In this document: piece by piece, positions 35,057 to 44,304 of the stretch
How positions within the stretch are numbered: the stretch's first letter is position 1
Layout: the number at the start of each line of letters is the position of its first letter
NCBI RefSeq assembly: GCF_001700435.1
Contig: NZ_LYPC01000025.1
Coordinates: forward strand, 100,191-164,190
From: Paenibacillus pectinilyticus
GTDB lineage: Bacteria > Bacillota > Bacilli > Paenibacillales > NBRC-103111
Direction of reading: 5' to 3'
DNA length: 64,000 nucleotides
The notes under the pieces: generated by a model
What the model saw: only the letters and a program-made list of their open reading frames with translations
Told to the model about the DNA's origin: nothing
Database searches by the model: none
Program-made: the position numbers and the translations under genes

Positions 35057-35116
35057 AAACAAAACTTATAATCTAATATTTGTTTTATACCTTTTTATAA
35101 GTTCTTGGCAACGGGA

Positions 35117-36319
35117 ATGTACATGACAGAACAAGGAAAAAGCTCGTTGTTTCCAACCTACGCCAGATATCCGATTACGCTAGTGAAAGGTGAAGGCAGC
35201 CGACTGTGGGATGACACAGGCAAGGAATACATCGACATGATGAGCGGAATCGCTGTAGCAGCGCTTGGGCATGCACCACAAGGAGTTAAAGAGAAATTGA
35301 TCGAGCAATTGGATCAACTTTGGCATGTGGGTAACTTATTTCATATTCCGAATCAGGAAAAGTTGGCTGGTTTGTTGACAGACAATAGCTGTGCGGATGC
35401 TGTGTTTTTCTGTTCCACAGGTGCGGAAGCGAATGAGGCGGCGATCAAAATCGCACGCCGCTACTCGCAAAAAGTGCTGAACAACGGGCGCTACGAGATT
35501 ATCACGTTCAACATGTCCTTCCATGGGCGCACGATTGCTACATTAACCGCTACCGGTCAGGACAAAGTAAAGGAAGGTTTCCTTCCGCTTCCTGAAGGCT
35601 TCGTATATGCGGACTATAACGATATCGAGTCCGTTCGCAGCCTCGTGAACGATCGTACGTGTGCCGTTATGCTGGAATTCGTACAAGGCGAAGGCGGTGT
35701 ATTGCCGGCGGATCCAACATTCGTGAAGCAGCTTGCTGAGCTGTGCAAAGAGCATAATCTGCTCTTGATCGCGGATGAAATCCAGACGGGTGTAGGCCGT
35801 ACGGGTAAACTATTTGCCTACGAGCATTATGGCGTAGAGCCGGACATTTTCACATTGGCCAAAGGTCTTGGCGGTGGCTTCCCGATTGGTGCTATGCTGA
35901 GCAAAGGCTACTTGGCTGAAGCGTTCAGCGCAGGCAGTCACGGTTCAACGTTCGGTGGGACTCCGATTGCAACCGCAGCGGCTCATGCGACGTTAAGCAC
36001 CATTCTTGATAACCACTTATCGGAACGTGCGGCTGAGCTTGGTGAGTACACGGTTAAGAAGTTGGAAAGCAAGCTGGCGGGCAATCCGTTAGTGAAAAGC
36101 ATTCGTGGCATTGGCCTGCTCATTGGTATTGAATGTGCACAGCCAAGTGCCGAAATCATTAGCGAGATCCACAAGCAAGGCGTGTTAGTTATTCCAGCAG
36201 GACCTAACGTGATTCGTTTGGTGCCGGCGTTAACGATACCGCAAGAAGATTTGGATCAGGCGTTAGAAGTCGTGTGCGGTGTCCTCTCCCAGAAGGCATC
36301 CACGATCAGCGGCGTCTAA
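35117..36319 (+). CDS. argD: Acetylornithine aminotransferase
   Basis: A pyridoxal-phosphate enzyme that makes N-acetylornithine, fourth step of the pathway. The protein of about 400 residues has FCSTGAEANEAAIKIAR, the Asp pair site LLIADEIQTGVGRTG, and the PLP lysine in FTLAKGLGGGFPIGA. Three in-frame starts exist (TTG 35105, ATG 35117, ATG 35123), and none has a convincing ribosome site. This is unlike its neighbours and may result from insertion of the tnpB segment just upstream. ATG 35117 is chosen provisionally. argF follows 30 bases later. Confidence 0.93.
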   Translation: MYMTEQGKSSLFPTYARYPITLVKGEGSRLWDDTGKEYIDMMSGIAVAALGHAPQGVKEKLIEQLDQLWHVGNLFHIPNQEKLAGLLTDNSCADAVFFCSTGAEANEAAIKIARRYSQKVLNNGRYEIITFNMSFHGRTIATLTATGQDKVKEGFLPLPEGFVYADYNDIESVRSLVNDRTCAVMLEFVQGEGGVLPADPTFVKQLAELCKEHNLLLIADEIQTGVGRTGKLFAYEHYGVEPDIFTLAKGLGGGFPIGAMLSKGYLAEAFSAGSHGSTFGGTPIATAAAHATLSTILDNHLSERAAELGEYTVKKLESKLAGNPLVKSIRGIGLLIGIECAQPSAEIISEIHKQGVLVIPAGPNVIRLVPALTIPQEDLDQALEVVCGVLSQKASTISGV

Positions 36320-36349
36320 CCGAAGTTAACAGTAGAGAGGTTGGATCAC

Positions 36350-37309
36350 ATGAATAGCACGGTCAAGGAAGAACTGGCTGCCCAGTTGAAGGGCAAGGAT
36401 TTTCTTGCTTTGGTTGATTATACAGCAGAAGAATTGGAATACCTGATTCAATATGCGATTGAGTTGAAACGCAAGCAGAAGGCGAGAGAGCCGCATGCTG
36501 TGCTAGCGGGCAAAACGCTGGGCATGATTTTCGAGAAGTCCTCCACGCGTACGCGTGTTTCCTTCGAAGTGGGGATGTACCAATTAGGCGGGCAAGCGCT
36601 GTTCCTGAGCAAAAATGATTTACAGCTGGGCCGCGGAGAGACGGTATGGGATACCGCTCAAACCCTTTCCCGTTACTTAGACGGAATCATGATTCGTACT
36701 TACGAGCACCGCAAGGTGATCGACTTGGCGCGCGGAGCGACAGTGCCTGTCATTAACGGCTTGACTGACCATGCACACCCTTGCCAAGTAATGGCTGATT
36801 ATCAGACCGTTTTGGAGAAAAAAGGCCGCTTGAAAGGCATCAAAGTCGCTTATATCGGCGATGGCAACAACATGGTACACTCCCTGATGATGGGAGCTAG
36901 CAAGCTTGGGATGGATTTCGCGATTGCTTCGCCAGAGGGCTATGAGGCTGGGAAAGAAGTGATTCGTCAATCCAAGGAAAATGCGGCTGAAACAGGCGGA
37001 AGCCTGCTTGTTACGCGTGATCCGCGCGAAGCGATTGAAAATGCCGACATCATCTATACCGATGTATGGGCGAGCATGGGGCAAGAAGCGGAGCAGAAAG
37101 AGCGGGAAATCGCGTTCAAAAACTATCAAGTCAATGAAGCTTTGGTGAAATATGCGAAGCAGGATTACCTATTCATGCACTGCTTGCCTGCACACCGCGG
37201 GGAAGAAGTGAGCGAAGGCGTCATAGACGGCGCGCATTCCATTATTTTCGACCAAGCAGAGAATCGTCTTCATGCGCAAAAGGCCATCATGGCCGCGACA
37301 ATGATATAA
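36350..37309 (+). CDS. argF: Ornithine carbamoyltransferase
   Basis: Forms citrulline from ornithine and carbamoyl phosphate. The 319-residue protein has the carbamoyl-phosphate motif EKSSTRTRVSFE, the segment HPCQVMADYQT, and the ornithine-site HCLPAHRGEEV. ATG 36350 is chosen because AGAGAGG lies 9 bases upstream; a TTG at 36341 is too close. Carbamoyl phosphate synthetase genes, which accompany argF in B. subtilis, are not in this window. Confidence 0.96.
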   Translation: MNSTVKEELAAQLKGKDFLALVDYTAEELEYLIQYAIELKRKQKAREPHAVLAGKTLGMIFEKSSTRTRVSFEVGMYQLGGQALFLSKNDLQLGRGETVWDTAQTLSRYLDGIMIRTYEHRKVIDLARGATVPVINGLTDHAHPCQVMADYQTVLEKKGRLKGIKVAYIGDGNNMVHSLMMGASKLGMDFAIASPEGYEAGKEVIRQSKENAAETGGSLLVTRDPREAIENADIIYTDVWASMGQEAEQKEREIAFKNYQVNEALVKYAKQDYLFMHCLPAHRGEEVSEGVIDGAHSIIFDQAENRLHAQKAIMAATMI

Positions 37310-37348
37310 ATTTCAATTGAGAGTGTAGAAACGGAGCGAAGAGTAGAC

Positions 37349-38587
37349 ATGGCTAAGGAAAAAATCGTACTCGCTTATTCAGGCGGCTTGGATACATCAG
37401 TTATCCTCAAATGGTTAAAAGAAACTTACGACGCAGAAATCATTGCATTCACAGCGGATATTGGGCAAAAGGATGAGTTGGACGGCTTGGAAGAAAAAGC
37501 CCTTGCAACCGGCGCTTCCAAAATCTACATCGACGACCTTCGCGCTGAGTTCGCGAAAGATTTCATCAACCCGATGTTCCAAGCGGGTGCGCTCTATGAA
37601 GGGCAATACCTGCTCGGCACGAGCATTGCGCGTCCTTTGATCGCGAAGCGTATGGTTGAGATCGCTCGCGCTGAAGGCGCAACAGCCATTGCACACGGTG
37701 CAACGGGTAAAGGGAACGACCAAGTGCGTTTCGAACTTACAGCAGCGGCGCTTGCGCCTGAGCTGTCCGTAATCGCGCCTTGGCGTTTGGAGCAGTTCCG
37801 CGAGGAGTTCCCAGGGCGCGCAGAGATGATCGCTTACGCGGAGAAGCATAACATTCCGGTAACGGCATCCGCAGCGAAGCCTTATTCGACTGACCGCAAC
37901 TTGCTGCATATCTCCTTCGAGAGCGGCATGTTGGAAGATCCTTGGTTCGATGCAGCAGCTGACGACAACAAAGGCATGTACGTGCTGAGCGTTGCGCCAG
38001 AAGATGCACCAGATCAAGCGGAGTACATCGAGCTTGAGTTCGCGGCTGGTGATTGCGTAGCGATCAACGGAACGAAGCTTTCCCCACTAGAAGTGATGGA
38101 AACATTGAACGAGATCGGTGGCAAACACGGGATTGGCCGTGTAGACATGGTTGAGAACCGTTTCGTCGGCATGAAGAGCCGCGGCGTGTACGAGACTCCG
38201 GGCGGTACAATTCTTTTCACCGCTCACCGTAAAATGGAATCCCTCACGATGGACCGCGACGTTATGCACCTTCGTGATTCTTTAATCACGAAATATGCAT
38301 CCCTTGTATACAACGGCTTCTGGTTTGCGCCTGAGCGTCTAGCAATTCAAGCGCTTGTGTCCGAGAGCCAAAAGAACGTATCGGGTACGGTTCGTTTGAA
38401 ACTGTACAAAGGTAACGTAATGGGCGCTGGCGTGAAAAGCCCAGTATCCCTATACAACCCGGATATCGCAACAATGGAAGCTGATCCAACGAAGGCTTAC
38501 GATCAAGGCGATGCAACAGGCTTTATCCGCTTGAATGCGCTGCGCTTGAAAGTCGGTTCCGGCGTGGAACAAAACGCGAAAAAGTAA
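37349..38587 (+). CDS. argG: Argininosuccinate synthase
   Basis: Condenses citrulline and aspartate using ATP. The 412-residue protein begins with the PP-motif loop [16 protein letters not shown] and has [15 protein letters not shown] and the [16 protein letters not shown] segment. GGAGCGAAGAG precedes the ATG at 37349. It is 39 bases from argF and probably in the same transcript; a 255-base gap separates it from argH. Confidence 0.97.
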   Translation: MAKEKIVLAYSGGLDTSVILKWLKETYDAEIIAFTADIGQKDELDGLEEKALATGASKIYIDDLRAEFAKDFINPMFQAGALYEGQYLLGTSIARPLIAKRMVEIARAEGATAIAHGATGKGNDQVRFELTAAALAPELSVIAPWRLEQFREEFPGRAEMIAYAEKHNIPVTASAAKPYSTDRNLLHISFESGMLEDPWFDAAADDNKGMYVLSVAPEDAPDQAEYIELEFAAGDCVAINGTKLSPLEVMETLNEIGGKHGIGRVDMVENRFVGMKSRGVYETPGGTILFTAHRKMESLTMDRDVMHLRDSLITKYASLVYNGFWFAPERLAIQALVSESQKNVSGTVRLKLYKGNVMGAGVKSPVSLYNPDIATMEADPTKAYDQGDATGFIRLNALRLKVGSGVEQNAKK

Positions 38588-38842
38588 TTGTATAGCTGCT
38601 CAGCCGTGGGCTTTCCCTTCGTGGAAAGCCTTTGGGCTGTCCAAATAAAGAATAAAGATGTTTCACAGGATACGTCACTATATAGCTGGACAAAAGGGTC
38701 CGTTCAAGAAGGACGGCAGAGAATTTGTTTTATCTGTGTGGTTGAGGTGTCTGATAAGCATGTTGAAAGTGTTTATTTGCTCATAAGCCTGACTTATAGT
38801 CGACAGCTGTGAGGTAGGTTAATACGAGAGGGGTCATGCACG
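38588..38842 (+). other. argG-argH intergenic region
   Basis: A hairpin with GGCTTTCC/GGAAAGCC arms stands at about 38609-38631 but lacks a T-run, so it is not a convincing terminator. A second small stem-loop lies near 38698-38716. No reading frame here looks coding. The length of the gap suggests a processing or regulatory site, but nothing specific can be supported. Confidence 0.3.
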
Positions 38843-40258
38843 GTGTCTAAGCTTTGGGGTGGACGTTTCACAAAACAAACCGACCAATTGGTCGAAGAAT
38901 ATACCGCATCCATTACATTCGACAAAGAGCTTGCCGAGGAAGATATTGAAGGCAGCTTGGCGCACGTGACGATGCTGGGCAAATGTGGGATTCTTCCTGC
39001 AGATGATGTGGAGAAAATTAAAGACGGCTTGCTGCAAGTACAAGCTATGATTCGCCGTGGCGAGCTAGAGTACACGATTCAGAATGAAGATATTCATATG
39101 AATATCGAGAAAACCCTGATTGACCTGATCGGACCTGTTGGCGGTAAGCTGCACACGGGTCGCAGCCGTAACGATCAGGTAGCGACAGACATGCATCTCT
39201 ACCTGCGCAAGCGCGTGGTTGAGTTCGTTGGCTTGCTGATCAAGCTGCAAGAAGCGCTGCTTGAGAAGGCAAAGGCTAATCTCGATACGATTATCCCAGG
39301 GTATACGCATCTGCAGCGTGCACAGCCAATCTTGTTCGCGCACCATCTGATGGCCTACGTCAGCATGTTCCAGCGTGACCTTGAGCGCTTGCAGGACAGC
39401 TACAAGCGCGTAGACATGCTGCCGCTCGGCGCTGGCGCGCTCGCGGGCACGACCTTCCCGATCGACCGCCATTTCGTGGCGGAGCAGCTCGGGTTCGGAC
39501 GCGTGTACGAGAACTCCTTAGACGCGGTCAGCGACCGCGATTTCATCCTGGAGTTCCTCTCGAACGCGTCCATGATCATGATGCACCTTTCTCGCTTCAG
39601 CGAGGAAATGGTGCTCTGGTCTTCGACCGAGTTCGCGTTCATCGAACTCGATGATGCGTTCTGTACCGGCAGCTCGATCATGCCGCAGAAGAAGAACCCG
39701 GACGTAGCGGAGCTCGTCCGTGGTAAGACAGGCCGCGTCTATGGCAACTTGTTCGGTCTGATGACCGTACTTAAGTCGCTGCCGTTGGCGTACAACAAGG
39801 ACATGCAGGAAGACAAAGAAGGCATGTTTGATACGGTCCGTACCCTGCAAGGTGCGCTGCAATTGTTTGCACCGATGGTGTCCACGATGAAAGTGAACAC
39901 GGAGCGCATGCGCCAAGCCGTGAACCAGGATTTCTCGAACGCGACGGATATCGCGGACTACCTGGTGAACAAAGGTCTTCCGTTCCGCCAAGCGCACGAA
40001 GTCATCGGCAAGACGGTTCTGTATTGCATCCAGAACAAAAAATACCTGCTCGATATGAGCATCGAGGAGTTCAAAACGTTCTCCACGCTGTTCGAGTCCG
40101 ATATTTATGCGGTACTTCAACCTGAGCAAGTCGTGAATGCGCGTAATGTCTACGGCGGTACAGCGAGCAATCAAGTGAGCGAGGCCATAGGCCGTGCGGA
40201 GCAAGTGCTGGCAGAATCGCAGGCGTGGCTGCAGGACTTTTTAGAAAAAAGTAAATAG
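38843..40258 (+). CDS. argH: Argininosuccinate lyase
   Basis: Cleaves argininosuccinate to arginine and fumarate. The 471-residue enzyme of the fumarase/aspartase superfamily has [20 protein letters not shown] near residue 105 and the signature loop [20 protein letters not shown] near 280. It starts at GTG 38843 after GAGAGGGG. It is the last arg gene, closed by a strong terminator. Confidence 0.97.
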   Translation: MSKLWGGRFTKQTDQLVEEYTASITFDKELAEEDIEGSLAHVTMLGKCGILPADDVEKIKDGLLQVQAMIRRGELEYTIQNEDIHMNIEKTLIDLIGPVGGKLHTGRSRNDQVATDMHLYLRKRVVEFVGLLIKLQEALLEKAKANLDTIIPGYTHLQRAQPILFAHHLMAYVSMFQRDLERLQDSYKRVDMLPLGAGALAGTTFPIDRHFVAEQLGFGRVYENSLDAVSDRDFILEFLSNASMIMMHLSRFSEEMVLWSSTEFAFIELDDAFCTGSSIMPQKKNPDVAELVRGKTGRVYGNLFGLMTVLKSLPLAYNKDMQEDKEGMFDTVRTLQGALQLFAPMVSTMKVNTERMRQAVNQDFSNATDIADYLVNKGLPFRQAHEVIGKTVLYCIQNKKYLLDMSIEEFKTFSTLFESDIYAVLQPEQVVNARNVYGGTASNQVSEAIGRAEQVLAESQAWLQDFLEKSK

Positions 40259-40295
40259 GTTATATGATATTGGCATAGATAATTACTCCAAGAAG

Positions 40296-40339
40296 AAGCT
40301 CTTCCCATCATCTCTAAGATGTGTGGGTAGAGCTTTTTT
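40296..40339 (+). terminator. Terminator after argH
   Basis: A long stem, AAGCTCTTCCCATCATCT with AGATGTGTGGGTAGAGCTT (two mismatches), is followed by six T. Confidence 0.88.
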
Positions 40340-40510
40340 GTCGTATTCGGGTGCGTTCGACAAAATATTACAATTTAAGTAAGATTACGTTTGTTTTCGT
40401 CTATTTTATTACCGCAAATCGACATTTCAACATCACGCAGCATGATATATATGGTAAAATACTACATATACAAGACGCGTTAAGAGCAAGGATTGGAATG
40501 AGGTGCAGAG

Positions 40511-41554
40511 ATGGAAAAAGGTTGGCTGCAAAGCGCTAATTTTCTAATTATCGACGATCAAGAATACAATATCAGCTTGTTAGAGCGAATACTGAGTCGT
40601 GCGGGTTTTGTGAATTTAACCTGCACAACGGATCCCAAACAACTAGAGTCGCTTTTTTACGAGGTTAAGCCGGATATCATTTTACTAGATTTACATATGC
40701 CTGAAATGGATGGATTCGCAGCGCTGAAGCTGCTCCGGGAGCGGGTGGAGGAGAGTCACTTTCTACCGATCTTAGTACTAACAGCCGATGTCACGCAGGA
40801 GGCTAAGAAGGAAGCGCTGCATCTGGGCGCGCATGATTTTCTTACGAAGCCTTTGGATAAATCGGAAGTCGTGTTACGAATCAATAACTTACTGAAGACA
40901 CGCTTCTATCACAAGCAGATGCAAGAGCAGAATCAACTCTTAGAGCAGCGCGTACAGGAACGGACAGCTAAGCTGGAGAAGGCCAAGCTGGAAATCTTGC
41001 AATTACTGGGGCGTACCTCTGAATTTCGAGATGATCAGACGGGACAGCACACGCAGCGTGTAGGTCAAATGGCGAAGGCAATTGCTGTGTCACTAGGGCT
41101 GCCAGAGCATGAGGCAGAGCTCATCGAGCGGGCCACGCCTTTACATGATTTGGGGAAGCTCGGCATTCCGGATGATATTTTATTGAAACCGGGCAGGTTC
41201 ACGCCAGAAGAATTCGAGCACATGAAGACGCACACCACGATCGGGGCTAGCATTCTTGAAGGGAGTCAGTTCCCTGATCTACAATTGGCGCATACGATTG
41301 CTTTGACACACCATGAGAAATGGGATGGCACCGGGTACCCGAACGGACTGAGTGGCGAAGATATTCCACTGGCAGGTCGCATTGTGGCCATCGCTGACTT
41401 CTATGATGCGTTGACGCATGAACGGCCTTATAAACGAGCGTGGACGACAGAGGAAGCGTTGACGGAAATTCAGAAGCAGCGGGGCCTTCATTTTGACCCC
41501 CGAGTTGTGGATGCTTTCCTGAATATCATTCAAGAGAACATGATTTCAAAATAG
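40511..41554 (+). CDS. Response regulator with HD-GYP cyclic-di-GMP phosphodiesterase domain
   Basis: A 347-residue RpfG-type protein. The receiver (residues 8-125) has IDDQEYN, the phospho-acceptor Asp in IILLDLHMPEMDG and the Lys in FLTKPLD. A coiled linker leads to the HD-GYP domain (about 160-340) with HDLGKLGIPD and HHEKWDGTGYP, both with the metal and active-site residues of catalytic members. Phosphorylation would control hydrolysis of cyclic di-GMP. It is 18 bases upstream of the H-NOX gene, and the hybrid kinase follows. The nearby kinase is the likely phosphate donor. Confidence 0.92.
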   Translation: MEKGWLQSANFLIIDDQEYNISLLERILSRAGFVNLTCTTDPKQLESLFYEVKPDIILLDLHMPEMDGFAALKLLRERVEESHFLPILVLTADVTQEAKKEALHLGAHDFLTKPLDKSEVVLRINNLLKTRFYHKQMQEQNQLLEQRVQERTAKLEKAKLEILQLLGRTSEFRDDQTGQHTQRVGQMAKAIAVSLGLPEHEAELIERATPLHDLGKLGIPDDILLKPGRFTPEEFEHMKTHTTIGASILEGSQFPDLQLAHTIALTHHEKWDGTGYPNGLSGEDIPLAGRIVAIADFYDALTHERPYKRAWTTEEALTEIQKQRGLHFDPRVVDAFLNIIQENMISK

Positions 41555-41572
41555 AAATGGGAGCGTGTTGGT

Positions 41573-42118
41573 ATGAAAGGCATGGTATTTACCTCTTTTC
41601 TCGAAATGGTCGAAAATAAATTTTCTCTTGGTGTTGTGGATCACATCATAGAAAGCTCTGACCTGCCTTCAGGCGGTAGTTATACCTCAGTAGGTACCTA
41701 TGATCATCATGAAATGATTCAGCTCATCGTACAGCTAAGCCAACGGACAAGCATTCCCGTGACAGACTTGATCATTACTTTCGGTGAATATTTATTCACA
41801 CAGCTCATTGAACTCCACCCGCAATTTCTGCAAGAGAACAGCACAGTATTCAGCTTTTTGAAAAAAGTAGACAGTTACATTCACGTAGAGGTTCGTAAAC
41901 TTTACCCTGGCGCGGAGCTGCCTGCATTCGAATATGATACATCGGTAGCTGGAACGCTCATCATGACGTATCGGTCTTCACGGCCTTTTGCAGATCTGGC
42001 TGAAGGGCTGATCAATGGGTGCATTCAGTATTATGGCGAGCCAATTACCATGGTGCGCGAGAATTTGGAGGAAGGAACCGCAGCCCGGTTTATCCTAACG
42101 AGTGCGGACGTGAAATAG
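41573..42118 (+). CDS. H-NOX heme nitric-oxide/oxygen-binding sensor
   Basis: A 181-residue stand-alone H-NOX domain. The N-terminus MKGMVFTSFLEMVENKF, the block GGSYTSVGTYDHHEM, the proximal heme ligand His104 in VDSYIHVEVRKLYPGAELP, and the heme-propionate motif YxSxR (TYRSSRPF) are all present. No distal-pocket Tyr typical of O2-binding members is obvious, so NO sensing is favoured. The stop codon directly abuts the kinase start (zero-base gap), a strong sign of coupling. Stand-alone H-NOX proteins usually regulate an adjacent kinase or cyclic-di-GMP enzyme. Confidence 0.9.
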   Translation: MKGMVFTSFLEMVENKFSLGVVDHIIESSDLPSGGSYTSVGTYDHHEMIQLIVQLSQRTSIPVTDLIITFGEYLFTQLIELHPQFLQENSTVFSFLKKVDSYIHVEVRKLYPGAELPAFEYDTSVAGTLIMTYRSSRPFADLAEGLINGCIQYYGEPITMVRENLEEGTAARFILTSADVK

Positions 42119-43879
42119 ATGGAAGAAGTGCAAGAAATAGATGTACTTCGCAGGCAGCTGGCACGGGAGAAGAAGGCGCGGAAGGAAGCCGAATTAATTG
42201 CCGAGCAGAAAACGCGGGAAATATATTACGTGAATCAAGAGCTGCGACAGTTAAACGATGGGCTGGAAGAATTAGTGAAAGAACGGACGGCAGAGCTATC
42301 CAAAGCGCGCGATGAAGCGATTGAAGCCAACCAGATCAAAAGCCAGTTTCTTGCGAATATGAGCCATGAGCTGCGAACACCGCTGAACGCCATCATTGGA
42401 TATAGCGAGATGCTCAAGGAAGATGCGGAAGATATGAATGAGCCGGCTTTTGCAGACGATTTGAGTAAGATTCATAACGCTGGCAAGCATCTATTAACCC
42501 TGATCAATGACATTCTGGATCTGTCTAAGATCGAAGCGGGTAAGATGGATCTATATTTGGAAGTGTGTGATATTCCAACGTTGATTCGCGATGTACTGAC
42601 GACGGTCACTCCACTCGTGGAGTCTGGGGGTAATCGTTTGGAGCTCGTCTTCCCTGAGGGAGAGATAAGAACGGACATTACGAAGCTGATGCAGGTGCTG
42701 TTCAATTTGTTGAGCAATGCTGGCAAGTTTACGAAAGATGGAACGATCTGGCTTACCGCTGGCTATGAAATGGTCAATCGGCAATCTGGCATTAGCTTTA
42801 GCATTCGCGATACCGGTATCGGTATGACATCTGAGCAAATGGCTCATTTGTTTCAAGCGTTTAAGCAGGCGGATTCTTCAACCACGAGGAAGTACGGCGG
42901 CACAGGGCTTGGACTTGCGATCTCTCAGAGGCTGTGTCAAATGATGGGCGGTCATATAACTGTCGATAGTGTCTATGGGAAAGGTACCACGTTTACGGCA
43001 TGGTTACCCTTGCAGGAACAACGAACAGAGGAGAGCAATGACACGGCTCCCATGGAAAGTGATCCAGCCACAGTAGAGATGAACCGTACGGTTTTGGTCA
43101 TTGATGATGACCCTGCTGTGCTGCAGTTAATGCAGCGTTTCCTGAGTAAAGAAGGCTGTACCGTTGCTCTGGCTCAAAATGGGGAAGAAGGCATTCGACT
43201 CGCCAGAGAGCTGCGCCCGACATTGATCTCTTTGGATGTACTCATGCCGGGTATGGACGGCTGGGCTGTTCTGACCACGCTCAAGAATGATCCGGTGCTC
43301 TCCGGCATTCCCGTTATCATGATGTCGATGACCGATGATAAGAATATGGGTTATTCTCTTGGTGCGGCAGAGTTTTTGACAAAGCCGGTGTATATCGAGA
43401 AGTTGATTTCTGTGTTGGATAAGCACATCCCTGAACGGCAAAATAACGCGGTCCTCGTCATTGAAGATGATCTGACAACCAGTCATATGATGACCCAAAT
43501 GTTGGAGAGAGAAGGCTTTAAGGTTACCAAAGCAAAGGATGGGCGCGCAGCCTTGAACACGATGTCACAAGCGCTGCCGCAATTGATCCTGCTTGATTTA
43601 ATGATGCCGGGTATGGATGGCTTCGAGTTCGTGACGGAGCTGCGTAAGCGCGAAGCATGGCGATGGATTCCGATTGTTGTCGTGACGGCGAAGGACATTT
43701 CGTCAGAGGATCGTTTGCGGCTGAACGGCTATGTGAAAAACATTATCCAAAAAGGAAGCTTTAAGCGAGAGACGCTGCTGCAAGAAATCCGCAGCCTGAT
43801 GGCAGGTTCACTGCATGACACGAGCCACGAAGGGCAGGCTTATATCCGGAGCAAAGAGGAAGCGAACGAGGATGCATAA
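42119..43879 (+). CDS. Soluble hybrid histidine kinase with two receiver domains
   Basis: A 586-residue cytoplasmic kinase lacking membrane segments. Residues 1-70 form a charged coiled coil (VYHVNQEL-like helices ending [15 protein letters not shown]). HisKA has the phospho-acceptor His83 in [21 protein letters not shown]. The HATPase carries [20 protein letters not shown] and [10 protein letters not shown]. Two receivers follow, with Asp in [13 protein letters not shown] (about residue 375) and [13 protein letters not shown] (about 495). It has no sensor of its own, so H-NOX encoded directly upstream is the likely input. The gene overlaps the following receiver gene by 8 bases. Confidence 0.92.
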   Translation: MEEVQEIDVLRRQLAREKKARKEAELIAEQKTREIYYVNQELRQLNDGLEELVKERTAELSKARDEAIEANQIKSQFLANMSHELRTPLNAIIGYSEMLKEDAEDMNEPAFADDLSKIHNAGKHLLTLINDILDLSKIEAGKMDLYLEVCDIPTLIRDVLTTVTPLVESGGNRLELVFPEGEIRTDITKLMQVLFNLLSNAGKFTKDGTIWLTAGYEMVNRQSGISFSIRDTGIGMTSEQMAHLFQAFKQADSSTTRKYGGTGLGLAISQRLCQMMGGHITVDSVYGKGTTFTAWLPLQEQRTEESNDTAPMESDPATVEMNRTVLVIDDDPAVLQLMQRFLSKEGCTVALAQNGEEGIRLARELRPTLISLDVLMPGMDGWAVLTTLKNDPVLSGIPVIMMSMTDDKNMGYSLGAAEFLTKPVYIEKLISVLDKHIPERQNNAVLVIEDDLTTSHMMTQMLEREGFKVTKAKDGRAALNTMSQALPQLILLDLMMPGMDGFEFVTELRKREAWRWIPIVVVTAKDISSEDRLRLNGYVKNIIQKGSFKRETLLQEIRSLMAGSLHDTSHEGQAYIRSKEEANEDA

Positions 43880-44234
43880 GATTTTATTGGTCGAAGATAA
43901 CGAAATGAACCGCGACATGTTATCCCGCCGTTTATTGCGTAAAGGCTTTGAAGTCATCATGGCTGTGGACGGTCAGCAAGGCGTCGATGCAGCCAGATTG
44001 GAAGCGCCGAGCCTTATCCTTATGGATATGAGCTTGCCTGTTATGGACGGGTGGCAGGCCACCCGTTTGCTTAAAGCAGCGCCAGAGACGCGCGGTATTC
44101 CGATTATCGCGCTCACGGCTCATGCGATGGCAACAGATCGGCAGATGGCCTTCGAGGCAGGATGCGATGATTTCGATACGAAACCGATCGATTGGAATCG
44201 GCTGCTGGATAAAATTCAGACCTTTTTGACATAG
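43872..44234 (+). CDS. Single-domain response regulator
   Basis: A 120-residue CheY-like receiver with no output domain: [11 protein letters not shown], phospho-acceptor Asp in [14 protein letters not shown], Thr in ALTAHAM and Lys replaced in context by [11 protein letters not shown] 43872 overlaps the kinase stop, with AGAGGAAG 9 bases upstream. It probably relays or drains phosphate within the H-NOX/kinase/HD-GYP system. Confidence 0.9.
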   Translation: MHKILLVEDNEMNRDMLSRRLLRKGFEVIMAVDGQQGVDAARLEAPSLILMDMSLPVMDGWQATRLLKAAPETRGIPIIALTAHAMATDRQMAFEAGCDDFDTKPIDWNRLLDKIQTFLT

Positions 44235-44236
44235 CA

Positions 44237-44276
44237 AAACGGCTCACTCGCAACGATGCGAATGAAGCCGTTTTTT
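44237..44276 (+). terminator. Terminator after the H-NOX operon
   Basis: AACGGCT pairs with AGCCGTT, and an inner TCGCA/TGCGA stem extends it; six T follow. On the minus strand only four T follow the stem, so it is weak for the convergent gene. Confidence 0.85.
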
Positions 44277-44304
44277 CTTTTGAGATCCTCACGAACTAGT
44301 TTCT

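Larger units (their letters stand above)
33812..35103 (+). mobile_element. IS200/IS605-type element remnant or tnpB-only element between argB and argD
   Basis: A lone tnpB with its guide-RNA-like 3' flank interrupts the argB-argD junction. No tnpA transposase is present. The left boundary must lie within the 25 bases after argB, leaving no room for a usual left-end hairpin. The right side is AT-rich with a 9-bp inverted repeat (AACTTATAA at 35063-35071, TTATAAGTT at 35095-35103). The exact ends are uncertain. The segment is visibly AT-richer than the arg genes. Confidence 0.5.

Noticed and set aside
38609-38631. Terminator between argG and argH
   Set aside because: The GGCTTTCC/GGAAAGCC hairpin is real but is followed by TTTGGGC, not a T-run, so termination is not supported.
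38588-38812. 74-codon plus-strand frame between argG and argH
   Set aside because: It begins at the base after the argG stop, has no ribosome site, and its composition is not protein-like.
39518-40204. Minus-strand open frame opposite argH (228 codons)
   Set aside because: Shadow of argH, with His/Arg-rich composition typical of reverse-strand reading.
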